Origin: Campylobacterota bacterium
GTDB taxonomy: Bacteria; Campylobacterota; Campylobacteria; Campylobacterales; Sulfurimonadaceae
Assembly (NCBI GenBank): GCA_013607635.1
Contig: VCAY01000011.1
Span: 8,161-44,026, forward strand
DNA: 35,866 nt
Direction of reading: 5' to 3'
The translations under genes and the position numbers were made by a program. Every line of letters begins with the position of its first letter. The first letter of the stretch is position 1. This document shows positions 17,167 to 23,093 of this stretch, piece after piece. The notes under the pieces are model-generated. The model had not been told where the DNA came from and ran no database searches. It saw only the letters and a list, made by a program, of their open reading frames with translations.

Positions 17167-18997
17167 AAATCTCCTTTAGTTTGTCGTATAGTCTCTGCGC
17201 ATCGGTTGTTTTGGGTACACTCTCACAAAATTGCACCTCTATTTTTATTCTTTGCCACAGAGGGGGTTTTACTCCATCTTTATATCTTGCAAAAATACTA
17301 CCAAAAACTCCCTTTATACAAAATGGCACGATCACACCATCATACCCTTTGGCTATAAGCTCATAGCCTCTATGAAACTTACCAAGTTTGCCATCATAAG
17401 TGATACCCCCTTCTGGAAATATTGCCACAATTCTACCCTCTTGGAGCCTTTTTGATGCCTCTTGCATCGCATCTTTAAAACCTTTTGGGCTTAGTGGTAT
17501 CACCTCCCCTTTTTGCATAAAGGGTTTAAGAAGTTGATGGTTATGGATCTCTTTATCCATCAAAAAATTCACTTTTCTCTCTTTGCCAACTGCTAACTGT
17601 AAAAAAGCCCAGTCAAGCCAACTGACATGATTACCGAGCAAAAGGATCGCTTTATTATCTTGCAAATGTTCACGCCCCGTTACATGTAACGCATAGCGCA
17701 AAGAGAGAATAAACTCTGCAACAAACCAAAACAGATCGACTGCATACGCCCTTAAAAGCACAACAACAAGCCAGATCCCCACAAACCCCATAAAATAAAA
17801 CAACATAATGGTATTGATCCCAAAATAAGCAAATATAGTAGTTAGGATCAAAAAGGTAAACATAAAGATATTTTGTACAAAGTTATTCGCCGCAAGTACT
17901 GTTCCAAGATGCACATTTGGAGTAAGTTTTTGGATCTGTGCATTGAGCGGTACGAGTATAAAACCGGCAAAAAAACCAAGTGCAATAAACATTGCCGCTA
18001 TAATTGCCATAGAATAAACACTCGGAACAAAAAACACAATAGCAGTGATAGAGACAGCACCAAGTACACTCAGGTTTGTATTGATGCGATCTTTTGAGAG
18101 TTTTGCAGCAGTGATGGAACCAAGCACGATTCCAATGCCGGCTAATGCCATCACACCCTGCACATAGATGGTGTTACTCACCCCTACAGTGTTTTTTGCA
18201 TACTCCCCAAAGATAGCAAGCACCACCTGAGAGATCGACCAAAAAAGCCCTAAAGCGATGATCGCATACAACACCTCTTTTTTGCGTGTCATGGTTTTAA
18301 GGTTTTTACGCAGGTACGTACCTTTGATATAGCGCTTTAGTTGAAAAGTTCTCTTTGAGCTCTCAAGCTGTCTATTTGGTAGTCGTAATGCAAGTAAAAA
18401 CTCAATAACAGAACCAATAACAAGCAACCATCCAAGAGGTGCAGATGCATGGATAACCTCACTTGTCGTTGTCAGTGAAGCATCATAGTAAGATTCAAAA
18501 AGTACTGTATAAACGATAATCCCGCCAAGAATAGCCACCGTTGTCGTCGCTTGCACCACCGCATTACCCGCACTGAGGTGTTTAACACCTACAAGCTCTT
18601 TGATATAACCATATTTTGCAGGGGAGTAGATCGCACTTTGCAGTGCGAGCAAAAAGGTCAGAGCAAAAGCGAACAAAAACATCCCATGATAGTACGAGTA
18701 TGTGATAAGCAGTGTAATCACAACAGCAAAAAGGGCTGAGTATTGCATAATCTTACTCTTGGCAAACCTGTCTGCCAAAAATCCCGATGGGGAAAAAAGT
18801 AAGATAAACGGTAAAAGGATCAATGCATTGACAATGGCAGTAAGCATCACCTGCATCTCTCCATCATACACTTTAAAAACACTGTTTTGGATGATGATCT
18901 TATGCCCTAAGTCTGTAAAGGCATTAAGAAATACTACAAGCGTATAAGAAAGCATCCCTGAGATGGCGAAAATCTTCTCTTGTTTAGTTTGCTTCAT
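17153..18997 (-). CDS. LplT-like MFS transporter fused to PlsC-type acyltransferase
   Basis: The 614-residue protein joins two domains. Residues 1 to about 400 form a 12-span MFS transporter like the lysophospholipid flippase LplT (SGFLADRFAKSK is the MFS loop 2-3 motif). Residues about 425-614 form a glycerolipid acyltransferase with H-x4-D in GNHVSWLDWAF and FPEGGITYDG. In E. coli, LplT imports lysophospholipid and Aas re-acylates it; Aas also has an AMP-binding acyl-ACP synthetase domain, which is absent here. The protein could therefore use acyl-ACP or acyl-CoA directly. It overlaps the gene before it by 14 bases and dgkA by 14 bases. Confidence 0.88.
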   Translation of the reverse strand: MKQTKQEKIFAISGMLSYTLVVFLNAFTDLGHKIIIQNSVFKVYDGEMQVMLTAIVNALILLPFILLFSPSGFLADRFAKSKIMQYSALFAVVITLLITYSYYHGMFLFAFALTFLLALQSAIYSPAKYGYIKELVGVKHLSAGNAVVQATTTVAILGGIIVYTVLFESYYDASLTTTSEVIHASAPLGWLLVIGSVIEFLLALRLPNRQLESSKRTFQLKRYIKGTYLRKNLKTMTRKKEVLYAIIALGLFWSISQVVLAIFGEYAKNTVGVSNTIYVQGVMALAGIGIVLGSITAAKLSKDRINTNLSVLGAVSITAIVFFVPSVYSMAIIAAMFIALGFFAGFILVPLNAQIQKLTPNVHLGTVLAANNFVQNIFMFTFLILTTIFAYFGINTIMLFYFMGFVGIWLVVVLLRAYAVDLFWFVAEFILSLRYALHVTGREHLQDNKAILLLGNHVSWLDWAFLQLAVGKERKVNFLMDKEIHNHQLLKPFMQKGEVIPLSPKGFKDAMQEASKRLQEGRIVAIFPEGGITYDGKLGKFHRGYELIAKGYDGVIVPFCIKGVFGSIFARYKDGVKPPLWQRIKIEVQFCESVPKTTDAQRLYDKLKEICEAQ

Positions 18998-19694
18998 CGG
19001 CTAAAACCGTACTCCATCCCTCATAATATCCACACTCTTGGATCACTTTTTCATATATCTGTTCTACATGTAACGCCACGCTGTGTTTATCAACTGCATG
19101 AATCTTCTCGAGGGCGATTCCATTGTCAAACTCTTCTAGCTCTATTTCATCTTTAAAAATAAACCCTTCAAAAGGGAGCTGCTTCATAAACTTCTCTTTT
19201 TGTGTCGGTGTATCAAAATATACATAGTGTTCAACAGGGCGCTCTTTTGTCACATCATCCCCCTCCTCAAGCAACATCGTAATGATATGCTCACTTTTTA
19301 TATGGTGCCACTCAAGTTCACTCGGGTAGAGATAATTATGAAAAAACTCCCATTTATTGTCTTTAGTAACATTGGTCTCATAGGGGTATTGCAGTGAACT
19401 TAGCAAGGGGTGAATCTTTTTTGTAAGAGATTTGGATTCTTGCGCATAAAAATAAAGCTCACTCCACCCATCCACAATACGAGTACCCACATACTTTGAA
19501 AATTCATCTAACTCTAAAAGGGTGACAATAGACTCCTTTGTATCGAAAAACTCACTCTTTACAAAAATGCTCAACAACCAACTATATTTTTGTGAATAAG
19601 CATAAGCGTTTAGTACCACCTCTATCTTTACTTTGTTGCCATCTTCGACTCTTTCAAATTTCTCTTTTTCCGTAAAACTTTTATTTTCCATCAT
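18984..19694 (-). CDS. DUF695 + RraB-like domain protein
   Basis: A 236-residue soluble protein in two parts. Residues about 15-125 resemble DUF695 (ESKSLTKKIHPLLSSLQYP region). Residues about 130-230 resemble the RraB/ribonuclease E inhibitor fold, seen in LLEEGDDVTKERPVEHYVYF followed by FEGFIFKDEI. RraB modulates RNase E in gamma-proteobacteria; Campylobacterota usually lack RNase E, so an RNase role should not be assumed. It is strongly acidic. The ATG overlaps the ribB stop (ATGA) and its 3' end overlaps the transporter fusion by 14 bases. Function unknown. Confidence 0.65.
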   Translation of the reverse strand: MMENKSFTEKEKFERVEDGNKVKIEVVLNAYAYSQKYSWLLSIFVKSEFFDTKESIVTLLELDEFSKYVGTRIVDGWSELYFYAQESKSLTKKIHPLLSSLQYPYETNVTKDNKWEFFHNYLYPSELEWHHIKSEHIITMLLEEGDDVTKERPVEHYVYFDTPTQKEKFMKQLPFEGFIFKDEIELEEFDNGIALEKIHAVDKHSVALHVEQIYEKVIQECGYYEGWSTVLADEAN

Positions 19695-20725
19695 ACTGCT
19701 CTTATAACTTCATTAACCTCAAGACCAAATCCACTAAGCCCTACAAAATCGCTTTGCTTCATTGATGTAATAAGGTTCATCTTTGAGATTCCAAAATGCT
19801 TGATGATCTGCGCACCGATCCCAAACTCTTTGGCTGTGGCATTATCTTGATGGCGTGTTTTATTAATAAACACCAAAAGACCGCTGTTTTTTTTGAGATA
19901 ATCAATGGAGTTAATAAGGTTATTATAGCGATCTTGGTTGCGTAGAAGCTCACAATCTGGAACTACATTGTGTACCCGCACATTGGCAAGCTCTTTAGGA
20001 TTATCAAAAGCGATGGCAGTATGGTGTATACCGTCATGATCTTCAAAAGTGTGGCGATTAACTTTTACACCAAAAAATTCCACTTCCTCTACCTTTACCT
20101 CCCTAATGAGCGACTCGTTTGCAAGACGATACTCGACAATATCGGAGATATAAACAGTATGGAGATTGTGCTCTTTGGCAAAGATATCCAGATCATCCCG
20201 CCTTGCCATCTCACCATCTTCTTTAATGATCTCACAAATCACACCCACTTCACTAAGACCGGCCAAGCGGCAAAGATCGACACTCCCCTCTGTATGCCCT
20301 GTTCTTACAAGTACACCACCATCCTTGGCAATCAGTGGGAAAATATGCCCGGGACGCACAAGTTCGCTTGGTTTTGAGATAGGATTTGCCAGTATCTTAA
20401 TCGTATCATCCCTCTCTTTGGCAGAGATCCCAGTTGTTGCCGTTGTTGCATCAACAGAGACAGTAAAAGCAGTTTCATAAGCAGAGGTATTGGAGTTTAC
20501 CATAGGGTTTAACTCTAGTCTCTCAGCAATGTTTGCAGGAAGTGTCACACAAATCAACCCACGCGCATGAGTCGCCATAAAGTTAACATGCTTTGGCGTT
20601 GAGAATGCGGCAGCATAAACAAGATCGCCCTCGTTTTCTCTGTCCTCATCATCGCACATGATCACCATGTTGCCTTTTTTTATCTCTTCTATCGCTTTTA
20701 AAACTCTTTGAATCGGTGTCATCAT
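19691..20725 (-). CDS. ribB: 3,4-dihydroxy-2-butanone-4-phosphate synthase with degenerate GTP cyclohydrolase II-like domain
   Basis: RibB turns ribulose 5-phosphate into dihydroxybutanone phosphate plus formate for riboflavin. The 344-residue protein has an intact RibB domain (residues 1 to about 200): [12 protein letters not shown], the THARGLICV strand, [12 protein letters not shown] and [17 protein letters not shown]. The C-terminal part (about 205-340) aligns with RibA, but the zinc-cysteine cluster (normally C-x2-GDxF-x5-CDC) is missing: the region reads [20 protein letters not shown]. Cyclohydrolase activity is unlikely, so another RibA should exist. The reader should treat this as a RibBX-type protein. 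First gene of the long leftward operon; TATAAT at 20755-20750. Confidence 0.88.
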   Translation of the reverse strand: MMTPIQRVLKAIEEIKKGNMVIMCDDEDRENEGDLVYAAAFSTPKHVNFMATHARGLICVTLPANIAERLELNPMVNSNTSAYETAFTVSVDATTATTGISAKERDDTIKILANPISKPSELVRPGHIFPLIAKDGGVLVRTGHTEGSVDLCRLAGLSEVGVICEIIKEDGEMARRDDLDIFAKEHNLHTVYISDIVEYRLANESLIREVKVEEVEFFGVKVNRHTFEDHDGIHHTAIAFDNPKELANVRVHNVVPDCELLRNQDRYNNLINSIDYLKKNSGLLVFINKTRHQDNATAKEFGIGAQIIKHFGISKMNLITSMKQSDFVGLSGFGLEVNEVIRAV

Positions 20726-20749
20726 TTCTCTTTATTTTTTGTTGTAGCC

Positions 20750-20755
20750 ATTATA
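20750..20755 (-). promoter_or_regulatory. -10 box of the ribB operon
   Basis: Minus-strand TATAAT, 25 bases before the ribB ATG, without a good -35. The leader is only about 17 bases, too short for an FMN riboswitch. Campylobacterota promoters often lack a clear -35. Confidence 0.5.
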
Positions 20756-20813
20756 CAAAATAGTTGGTTAAAACCCCCTCAAAAAAAAATTTGAAATTTT
20801 TCACAAAAAAGCC

Positions 20814-20842
20814 TTGACATCGAGTGTTTTTTTCTCTATAAT
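20814..20842 (+). promoter_or_regulatory. Consensus sigma-70 promoter for the tRNA pair
   Basis: TTGACA (20814-20819) and TATAAT (20837-20842) are both perfect and separated by exactly 17 bases. This is the strongest promoter in the window. Transcription should start near 20849, about 30 bases before tRNA-fMet. Confidence 0.9.
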
Positions 20843-20878
20843 TCCGCTTACAAACACAGCTAAAAAGTGTTTGAACAC

Positions 20879-20955
<77 letters not shown>

Positions 20956-20980
20956 AATTAATAATTGTCTTTCAAAACAT

Positions 20981-21055
20981 TGGGGTATCGCCAAGTGGTA
21001 AGGCAACTGGTTTTGGTCCAGTCACTCGGGGGTTCGAATCCCTCTACCCCATCCA
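20981..21055 (+). tRNA. tRNA-Gln (TTG)
   Basis: A 75-base cloverleaf. Acceptor TGGGGTA pairs with TACCCCA, and the anticodon stem ACTGG/CCAGT encloses TTTTGGT, so the anticodon is TTG (reads CAA). T-arm GGTTCGAATCC is canonical. CCA is encoded. It follows tRNA-fMet by 25 bases and probably shares its transcript. The accessory islet begins directly 3' of it. Confidence 0.95.
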
Positions 21056-21076
21056 CAACTTCACAAATACCTGCGC

Positions 21077-21104
21077 CAATTCTAAAAACAAGTGCAATTT
21101 CACC
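21077..21104 (-). repeat. Possible right terminal repeat of the IS30 remnant
   Basis: Just beyond the transposase stop the minus strand reads GAAATTGCACTTG, then TTTTTAGAATTGG. IS30-family ends commonly contain a similar GCACTT...GAATT pattern. The partner end is missing, so this cannot be confirmed by an inverted-repeat match. Confidence 0.3.
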
Positions 21105-21110
21105 TCATTT

Positions 21111-21350
21111 TTAACAAGCTAATTTTTGACTGAACTCCTTCATAAAAACCTCAAATGGAGTTTTATATCCAAGCACTTTTCTTGGTCTATGGTTCAATCG
21201 ATTTTGAATCATAAGAATTTCATCCTTAGAGAGATGTAAAAAACTGCTTTTCTTTGGTAAATATTGACGAATTAAACCGTTAGTGTGTTCATTGAGTCCT
21301 CTCTCCCAAGAGTGATAAGGATTAGCGAAATAAAAATCAGCTAGCCAATA
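21111..21350 (-). pseudogene. IS30-family transposase, C-terminal remnant
   Basis: About 75 residues of the transposase C-terminus remain, from NPYHSWERGLNEHTNGLIRQ to RPRKVLGYKTPFEVF. This includes the last catalytic Glu in the GLNEHTNG motif. IS30 transposases are about 320-390 residues with an N-terminal HTH and two catalytic Asp residues; all of that is missing. Similarity stops at about 21340-21350. A nominal start exists at 21356, but the fragment cannot transpose. The break lies right against the hairpin that follows the small peptide gene, so the IS probably inserted or decayed there. The homology is clear; the exact left edge is not. Confidence 0.85.
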
Positions 21351-21381
21351 ACACACAAGGGGTGGTTAGTCCCTTGCGCGT
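21351..21381 (-). terminator. Stable hairpin directly after the 25-codon gene
   Basis: In minus-strand RNA ACGCGCAAGGG pairs with CCCUUGUGUGU, 11 pairs with two G-U, loop of nine. Both wobbles become A-C mismatches on the other strand, so the structure belongs to the minus strand. It starts three bases after the stop at 21385. No T-run follows; the IS30 remnant begins there and may have removed it. Confidence 0.5.
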
Positions 21382-21384
21382 AAG

Positions 21385-21462
21385 TTAATGCTTGAATGCA
21401 AACATCAAGTAGATGATTGCGATTGCAAGATAACCTAAAGTATGGATTAAATCAATGTTCAT
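21385..21462 (-). CDS. 25-residue single-span membrane peptide, candidate type I toxin
   Basis: A short reading frame starts MNIDLIHTLGYLAIAI and ends in LMFAFKH, with one hydrophobic span at about residues 9-22 and a basic C-terminus. AAGGA lies eight bases before the ATG. Coding is supported by comparison with a decayed inverted copy at 21569-21607 (plus strand). Over seven codons that copy keeps M-N-x-D-x-I-H, and four of the five base differences are in third codon positions. A strong hairpin follows the stop. An upstream small RNA is complementary to its SD and start codon (see 21514-21608). Its own promoter is not clear. Size and composition fit type I toxins such as TisB, Ibs or AapA, but I see no sequence match to any of them, so toxicity is inference. 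Confidence 0.6.
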   Translation of the reverse strand: MNIDLIHTLGYLAIAIIYLMFAFKH

Positions 21463-21513
21463 GGGATTTATCCTTACGCAATCTAACCCCATAACCCAAT
21501 CAAAAAAATGACC

Positions 21514-21550
21514 AAAAAAAAAGCCCGATTATCATTAAGATAACCGAGCT
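21514..21550 (-). terminator. Rho-independent terminator of the small RNA
   Basis: Minus-strand RNA AGCUCGGUUAUC pairs fully with GAUAAUCGGGCU (12 pairs, two G-U), loop UUAAU, then eight or nine U. On the plus strand the wobbles are mismatches and there is no T-run, so the direction is clear. It separates the small RNA from the peptide gene downstream. Confidence 0.85.
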
Positions 21551-21568
21551 CAATTGCATAAAGTACCC

Positions 21569-21607
21569 ATGAACAATGACTTCATACACAAAGCAACCAC
21601 GCTTTGA
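21569..21607 (+). pseudogene. Decayed inverted copy of the 25-codon peptide gene
   Basis: ATG-AAC-AAT-GAC-TTC-ATA-CAC begins a 12-codon frame (MNNDFIHKATTL, then TGA). It matches the 5' end of the peptide gene and continues upstream through TTGCATAAAG, against TTGCGTAAGG in the intact gene. The membrane span is lost. Its opposite strand is the small RNA, so the copy appears to survive as the template for an antisense RNA. Confidence 0.55.
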
Positions 21608-21614
21608 TGCAGTA

Positions 21615-21643
21615 AGTATAACTTAAAAATGATAAAATATCAA
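21615..21643 (-). promoter_or_regulatory. sigma-70 promoter of the small RNA
   Basis: Minus-strand TTGATA (21643-21638) and TATACT (21620-21615) are each one base from consensus, spaced 17 bases. The start point would be near 21608. Confidence 0.75.
21630..21642. promoter_or_regulatory. Dyad in the divergent small-RNA/regulator promoters
   Basis: TGATA-AAA-TATCA is a perfect 5-3-5 dyad. It covers the -35 of the small RNA and the extended -10 (TGATAAAAT, 21630-21638) of the XRE gene. It is a natural place for the XRE protein to bind and control both, though this is inference. Confidence 0.5.
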
Positions 21644-21666
21644 TACAAAAAGTATCAGGAGAAACA

Positions 21667-21906
21667 ATGCCAGAAGATGAAAACATAGTAAAAGCTACAT
21701 GTAAAGAACTTGGGATTACGCAGAAAGAGTTGGCGGAGAGGTTGGGTACACATTTAACAACTGTTCAAAAGTGGGCATCTGCTAATGAAATACCAACAAA
21801 TGCTAAAAAAACAATTGACCTTATATTTGAAAACAGAAAATTAAAAGAAAAAGTTGATATGTTTACAAAAGCCCTAAATATGCTTGATGAAGCAAGGGGT
21901 AAATAA
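21667..21906 (+). CDS. XRE-family helix-turn-helix regulator
   Basis: The 79-residue protein has one Cro/CI-type HTH. The recognition unit is ITQKELAERLGTHLTTVQKWASANEIP (residues 17-43; key part TQKELAERLG...TVQKW). A C-terminal helical, charged segment (about 50-78) follows, probably for dimerisation. AGGAG lies six bases before the ATG. It diverges from the small RNA, and the two promoters overlap around the dyad at 21630-21642. Downstream lie two further palindromes (21923-21937, 22019-22033) ahead of the small membrane-protein genes. Self-regulation and control of the islet are likely but not shown. Such small regulators are common in integrated elements. Confidence 0.85.
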   Translation: MPEDENIVKATCKELGITQKELAERLGTHLTTVQKWASANEIPTNAKKTIDLIFENRKLKEKVDMFTKALNMLDEARGK

Positions 21907-21922
21907 AATATGTACCCCTTTT

Positions 21923-21937
21923 ACAGAAAAATTCTGT
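21923..21937. promoter_or_regulatory. Palindrome ACAGAA-N3-TTCTGT, copy 1
   Basis: A perfect 6-3-6 dyad, 17 bases after the XRE stop codon. An identical-arm copy lies 96 bases downstream. Paired copies suggest a specific protein site rather than chance. Confidence 0.5.
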
Positions 21938-21962
21938 ATAAAATATTCAAAATTACATATAT

Positions 21963-21993
21963 ATTATGTATTATCTATTGATAACTACATAAT
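21963..21993. repeat. 31-bp near-perfect dyad
   Basis: ATTATGTATTATC (21963-21975) is inverted as GATAACTACATAAT (21980-21993), with one extra base in the right arm and a four-base loop. It lies between the two ACAGAA palindromes. It could be an operator or an RNA hairpin; no T-run follows. Confidence 0.55.
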
Positions 21994-22018
21994 TATTCTA
22001 TATAATTCTCTTACTGAT

Positions 22019-22033
22019 ACAGAAATATTCTGT
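22019..22033. promoter_or_regulatory. Palindrome ACAGAA-N3-TTCTGT, copy 2
   Basis: A perfect dyad; the arms extend to ATACAGAA/TTCTGTAT (22017-22035). Its centre is about 63 bases upstream of the predicted start point at 22089, a typical activator position. Confidence 0.55.
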
Positions 22034-22054
22034 ATTTGTTCTTTAAAAGAGAGA

Positions 22055-22082
22055 TTGTCAAGAGTCTTAGTTGTGGTATAAT
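22055..22082 (+). promoter_or_regulatory. Promoter placing the start point at the ATG (leaderless)
   Basis: TTGTCA (22055-22060) and TATAAT (22077-22082), spacer 16. Transcription should start at about 22089, which is the A of the ATG of the next gene. No SD precedes that ATG. Confidence 0.7.
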
Positions 22083-22088
22083 TAAACT

Positions 22089-22289
22089 ATGAAAAAAGAG
22101 AACGAAGCACTCAAAGAGATCGGCAAAGGGCTTATAGCTTTTGCAAATCTCTTTACTGCATTGTCATTCATAAATGCTTTTGTGGTAACCAAAACTTTTA
22201 ATAGCGTCGAGTTTGTTGCCATCATTTATGTTTTTTTGATGCTGTACTTTACAGGGTACAAGTTTATAAAAAAAGGAGGTACGCCATGA
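22089..22289 (+). CDS. 66-residue two-span membrane protein
   Basis: I do not recognise this protein. A charged N-terminus (KKENEALKE) is followed by two hydrophobic spans (about residues 14-33 and 41-59) and a basic end (YKFIKKGG), giving a membrane hairpin with both ends probably in the cytoplasm. There is no SD, and the -10 box ends seven bases before the ATG, so a leaderless mRNA is likely. It overlaps the next gene by ATGA. Small two-span proteins include holins and toxin-like peptides, but nothing here identifies one. Confidence 0.7.
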   Translation: MKKENEALKEIGKGLIAFANLFTALSFINAFVVTKTFNSVEFVAIIYVFLMLYFTGYKFIKKGGTP

Positions 22290-22390
22290 GTACATATTTG
22301 GCAGTTGGAGTAACAATAGCAACTATCGCTTTTGTCGCTTCATTTTTCATAAAAACAGACAAACAAAAACACGAGGCACACCACCACTAA
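22286..22390 (+). CDS. 34-residue single-span peptide with histidine-rich tail
   Basis: The frame starts MSTYLAVGVTIATIAFVASF (one span, about residues 4-22). The tail is charged and ends KHEAHHH. A perfect AGGAGG lies six bases upstream and the ATG overlaps the previous stop, so it is very probably translated and coupled. The tail with four His and one Glu could bind a metal. I do not recognise the family. Confidence 0.7.
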   Translation: MSTYLAVGVTIATIAFVASFFIKTDKQKHEAHHH

Positions 22391-22398
22391 ACCCTCAA

Positions 22399-22486
22399 GA
22401 CAATCTCTCTTAAAAGACACATTTTTAGGAGAGAATTATCAAGCATCAGCAGATATTCTCTCAACCTCCAACATCAGACTATCTGA
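22399..22486. repeat. Inverted-repeat cluster after the small membrane genes
   Basis: GACAATCTCTCTT (22399-22411) is an exact 13-base inverted copy of 22047-22059 in the upstream promoter. Then comes a hairpin, GGAGAGAATTATC (22428-22440) with GATATTCTCTC (22452-22462), and a small dyad TCAGA-CTA-TCTGA (22474-22486). The rest of 22391-22623 shows no reading frame I can support. Confidence 0.55.
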
Positions 22487-22623
22487 CACTAGTTAAGTAA
22501 GCATGCGAATTATCTATCAACCAAAGTTCTAAAAAAGGCTTACAAGAGGTTGTTTTTTTATCTTTTAGATTTAGGATAAAGATAAATTTTTCAAAAAATA
22601 ATCTCCACCTTTATGTGTTTATA

Positions 22624-23073
22624 TTACAAGATATTTCTAAGCATAATCGCGTAATGCAAAGCAACAAAATTTAAAAACAGTATCATCAAAGAAGAACCTC
22701 TTGAGAGCATGTTTTGTACTCTTGTCCTTTTTTTACCATTCGTTTTAAAAGCGATCACAAAATGTAAAATAGTAAAAAACATTACAAAAGCGACAATCAT
22801 CATTTTATTGTAAAATATCTCCCCTATCTCACTGCTTCGATCACCTGCTAAAAACATATCTATAAGCCCTTTATCGTTAGCCATCAACAACCCACTACTC
22901 AGTAGTATAATGAGCGATGCCACCTCAAAATACCCAAAAATAGGTCCAATATTTGGATACACTTGATCTTGCTTTGTTTTATCTCTAAGTGAAACACCTA
23001 AAATAAACATAAAAATGGCTCCACCTATCCAAGCCATAGCAGCCATAAGGTGAAAATGTATTAAAAACTCCAA
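22624..23073 (-). CDS. Four-span membrane protein, CopD/DUF2269-like
   Basis: The 149-residue protein has four predicted spans (about residues 5-27, 44-64, 86-109 and 125-144). Conserved-looking histidines occur in IHFHLMAAMAWIGG, TILHFVIAF and ALHYAI. The HxxxAMxWIGG opening resembles CopD-related and DUF2269 proteins, some of which bind haem or copper. The start is TTG at 23073, supported by AAGGA six bases before it. It follows rpoN in the same direction at 20 bases upstream of nothing else, so it is read from its own promoter. The family assignment is tentative. Confidence 0.55.
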   Translation of the reverse strand: MEFLIHFHLMAAMAWIGGAIFMFILGVSLRDKTKQDQVYPNIGPIFGYFEVASLIILLSSGLLMANDKGLIDMFLAGDRSSEIGEIFYNKMMIVAFVMFFTILHFVIAFKTNGKKRTRVQNMLSRGSSLMILFLNFVALHYAIMLRNIL

Positions 23074-23093
23074 ATCTGTTCCTTTAAATTAAT

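Larger units (their letters stand above)
21514..21608 (-). ncRNA. Small antisense RNA, candidate type I antitoxin
   Basis: About 94 nt from a start near 21608 to the T-run at 21521-21514. It has a 5' hairpin, CAAAGC with GCTTTG (21606-21601 and 21594-21589, loop of six). A central antisense region follows, then a 12-pair terminator stem. Antisense block 1 (21563-21554, CUUUAUGCAA) pairs at all ten positions (two G-U) with the SD region 21481-21472 of the peptide mRNA. Block 2 (21590-21566) can pair at 22 of 25 positions with 21465-21441, including ten contiguous Watson-Crick pairs over CCCAUGAACA, which contains the start codon. It is also perfectly antisense to the decayed copy on the plus strand. 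The RNA is predicted, not observed. Confidence 0.65.

Noticed and set aside
20726..20813. FMN riboswitch ahead of ribB
   Set aside because: The -10 box lies only 25 bases before the start codon, leaving no room for the aptamer.
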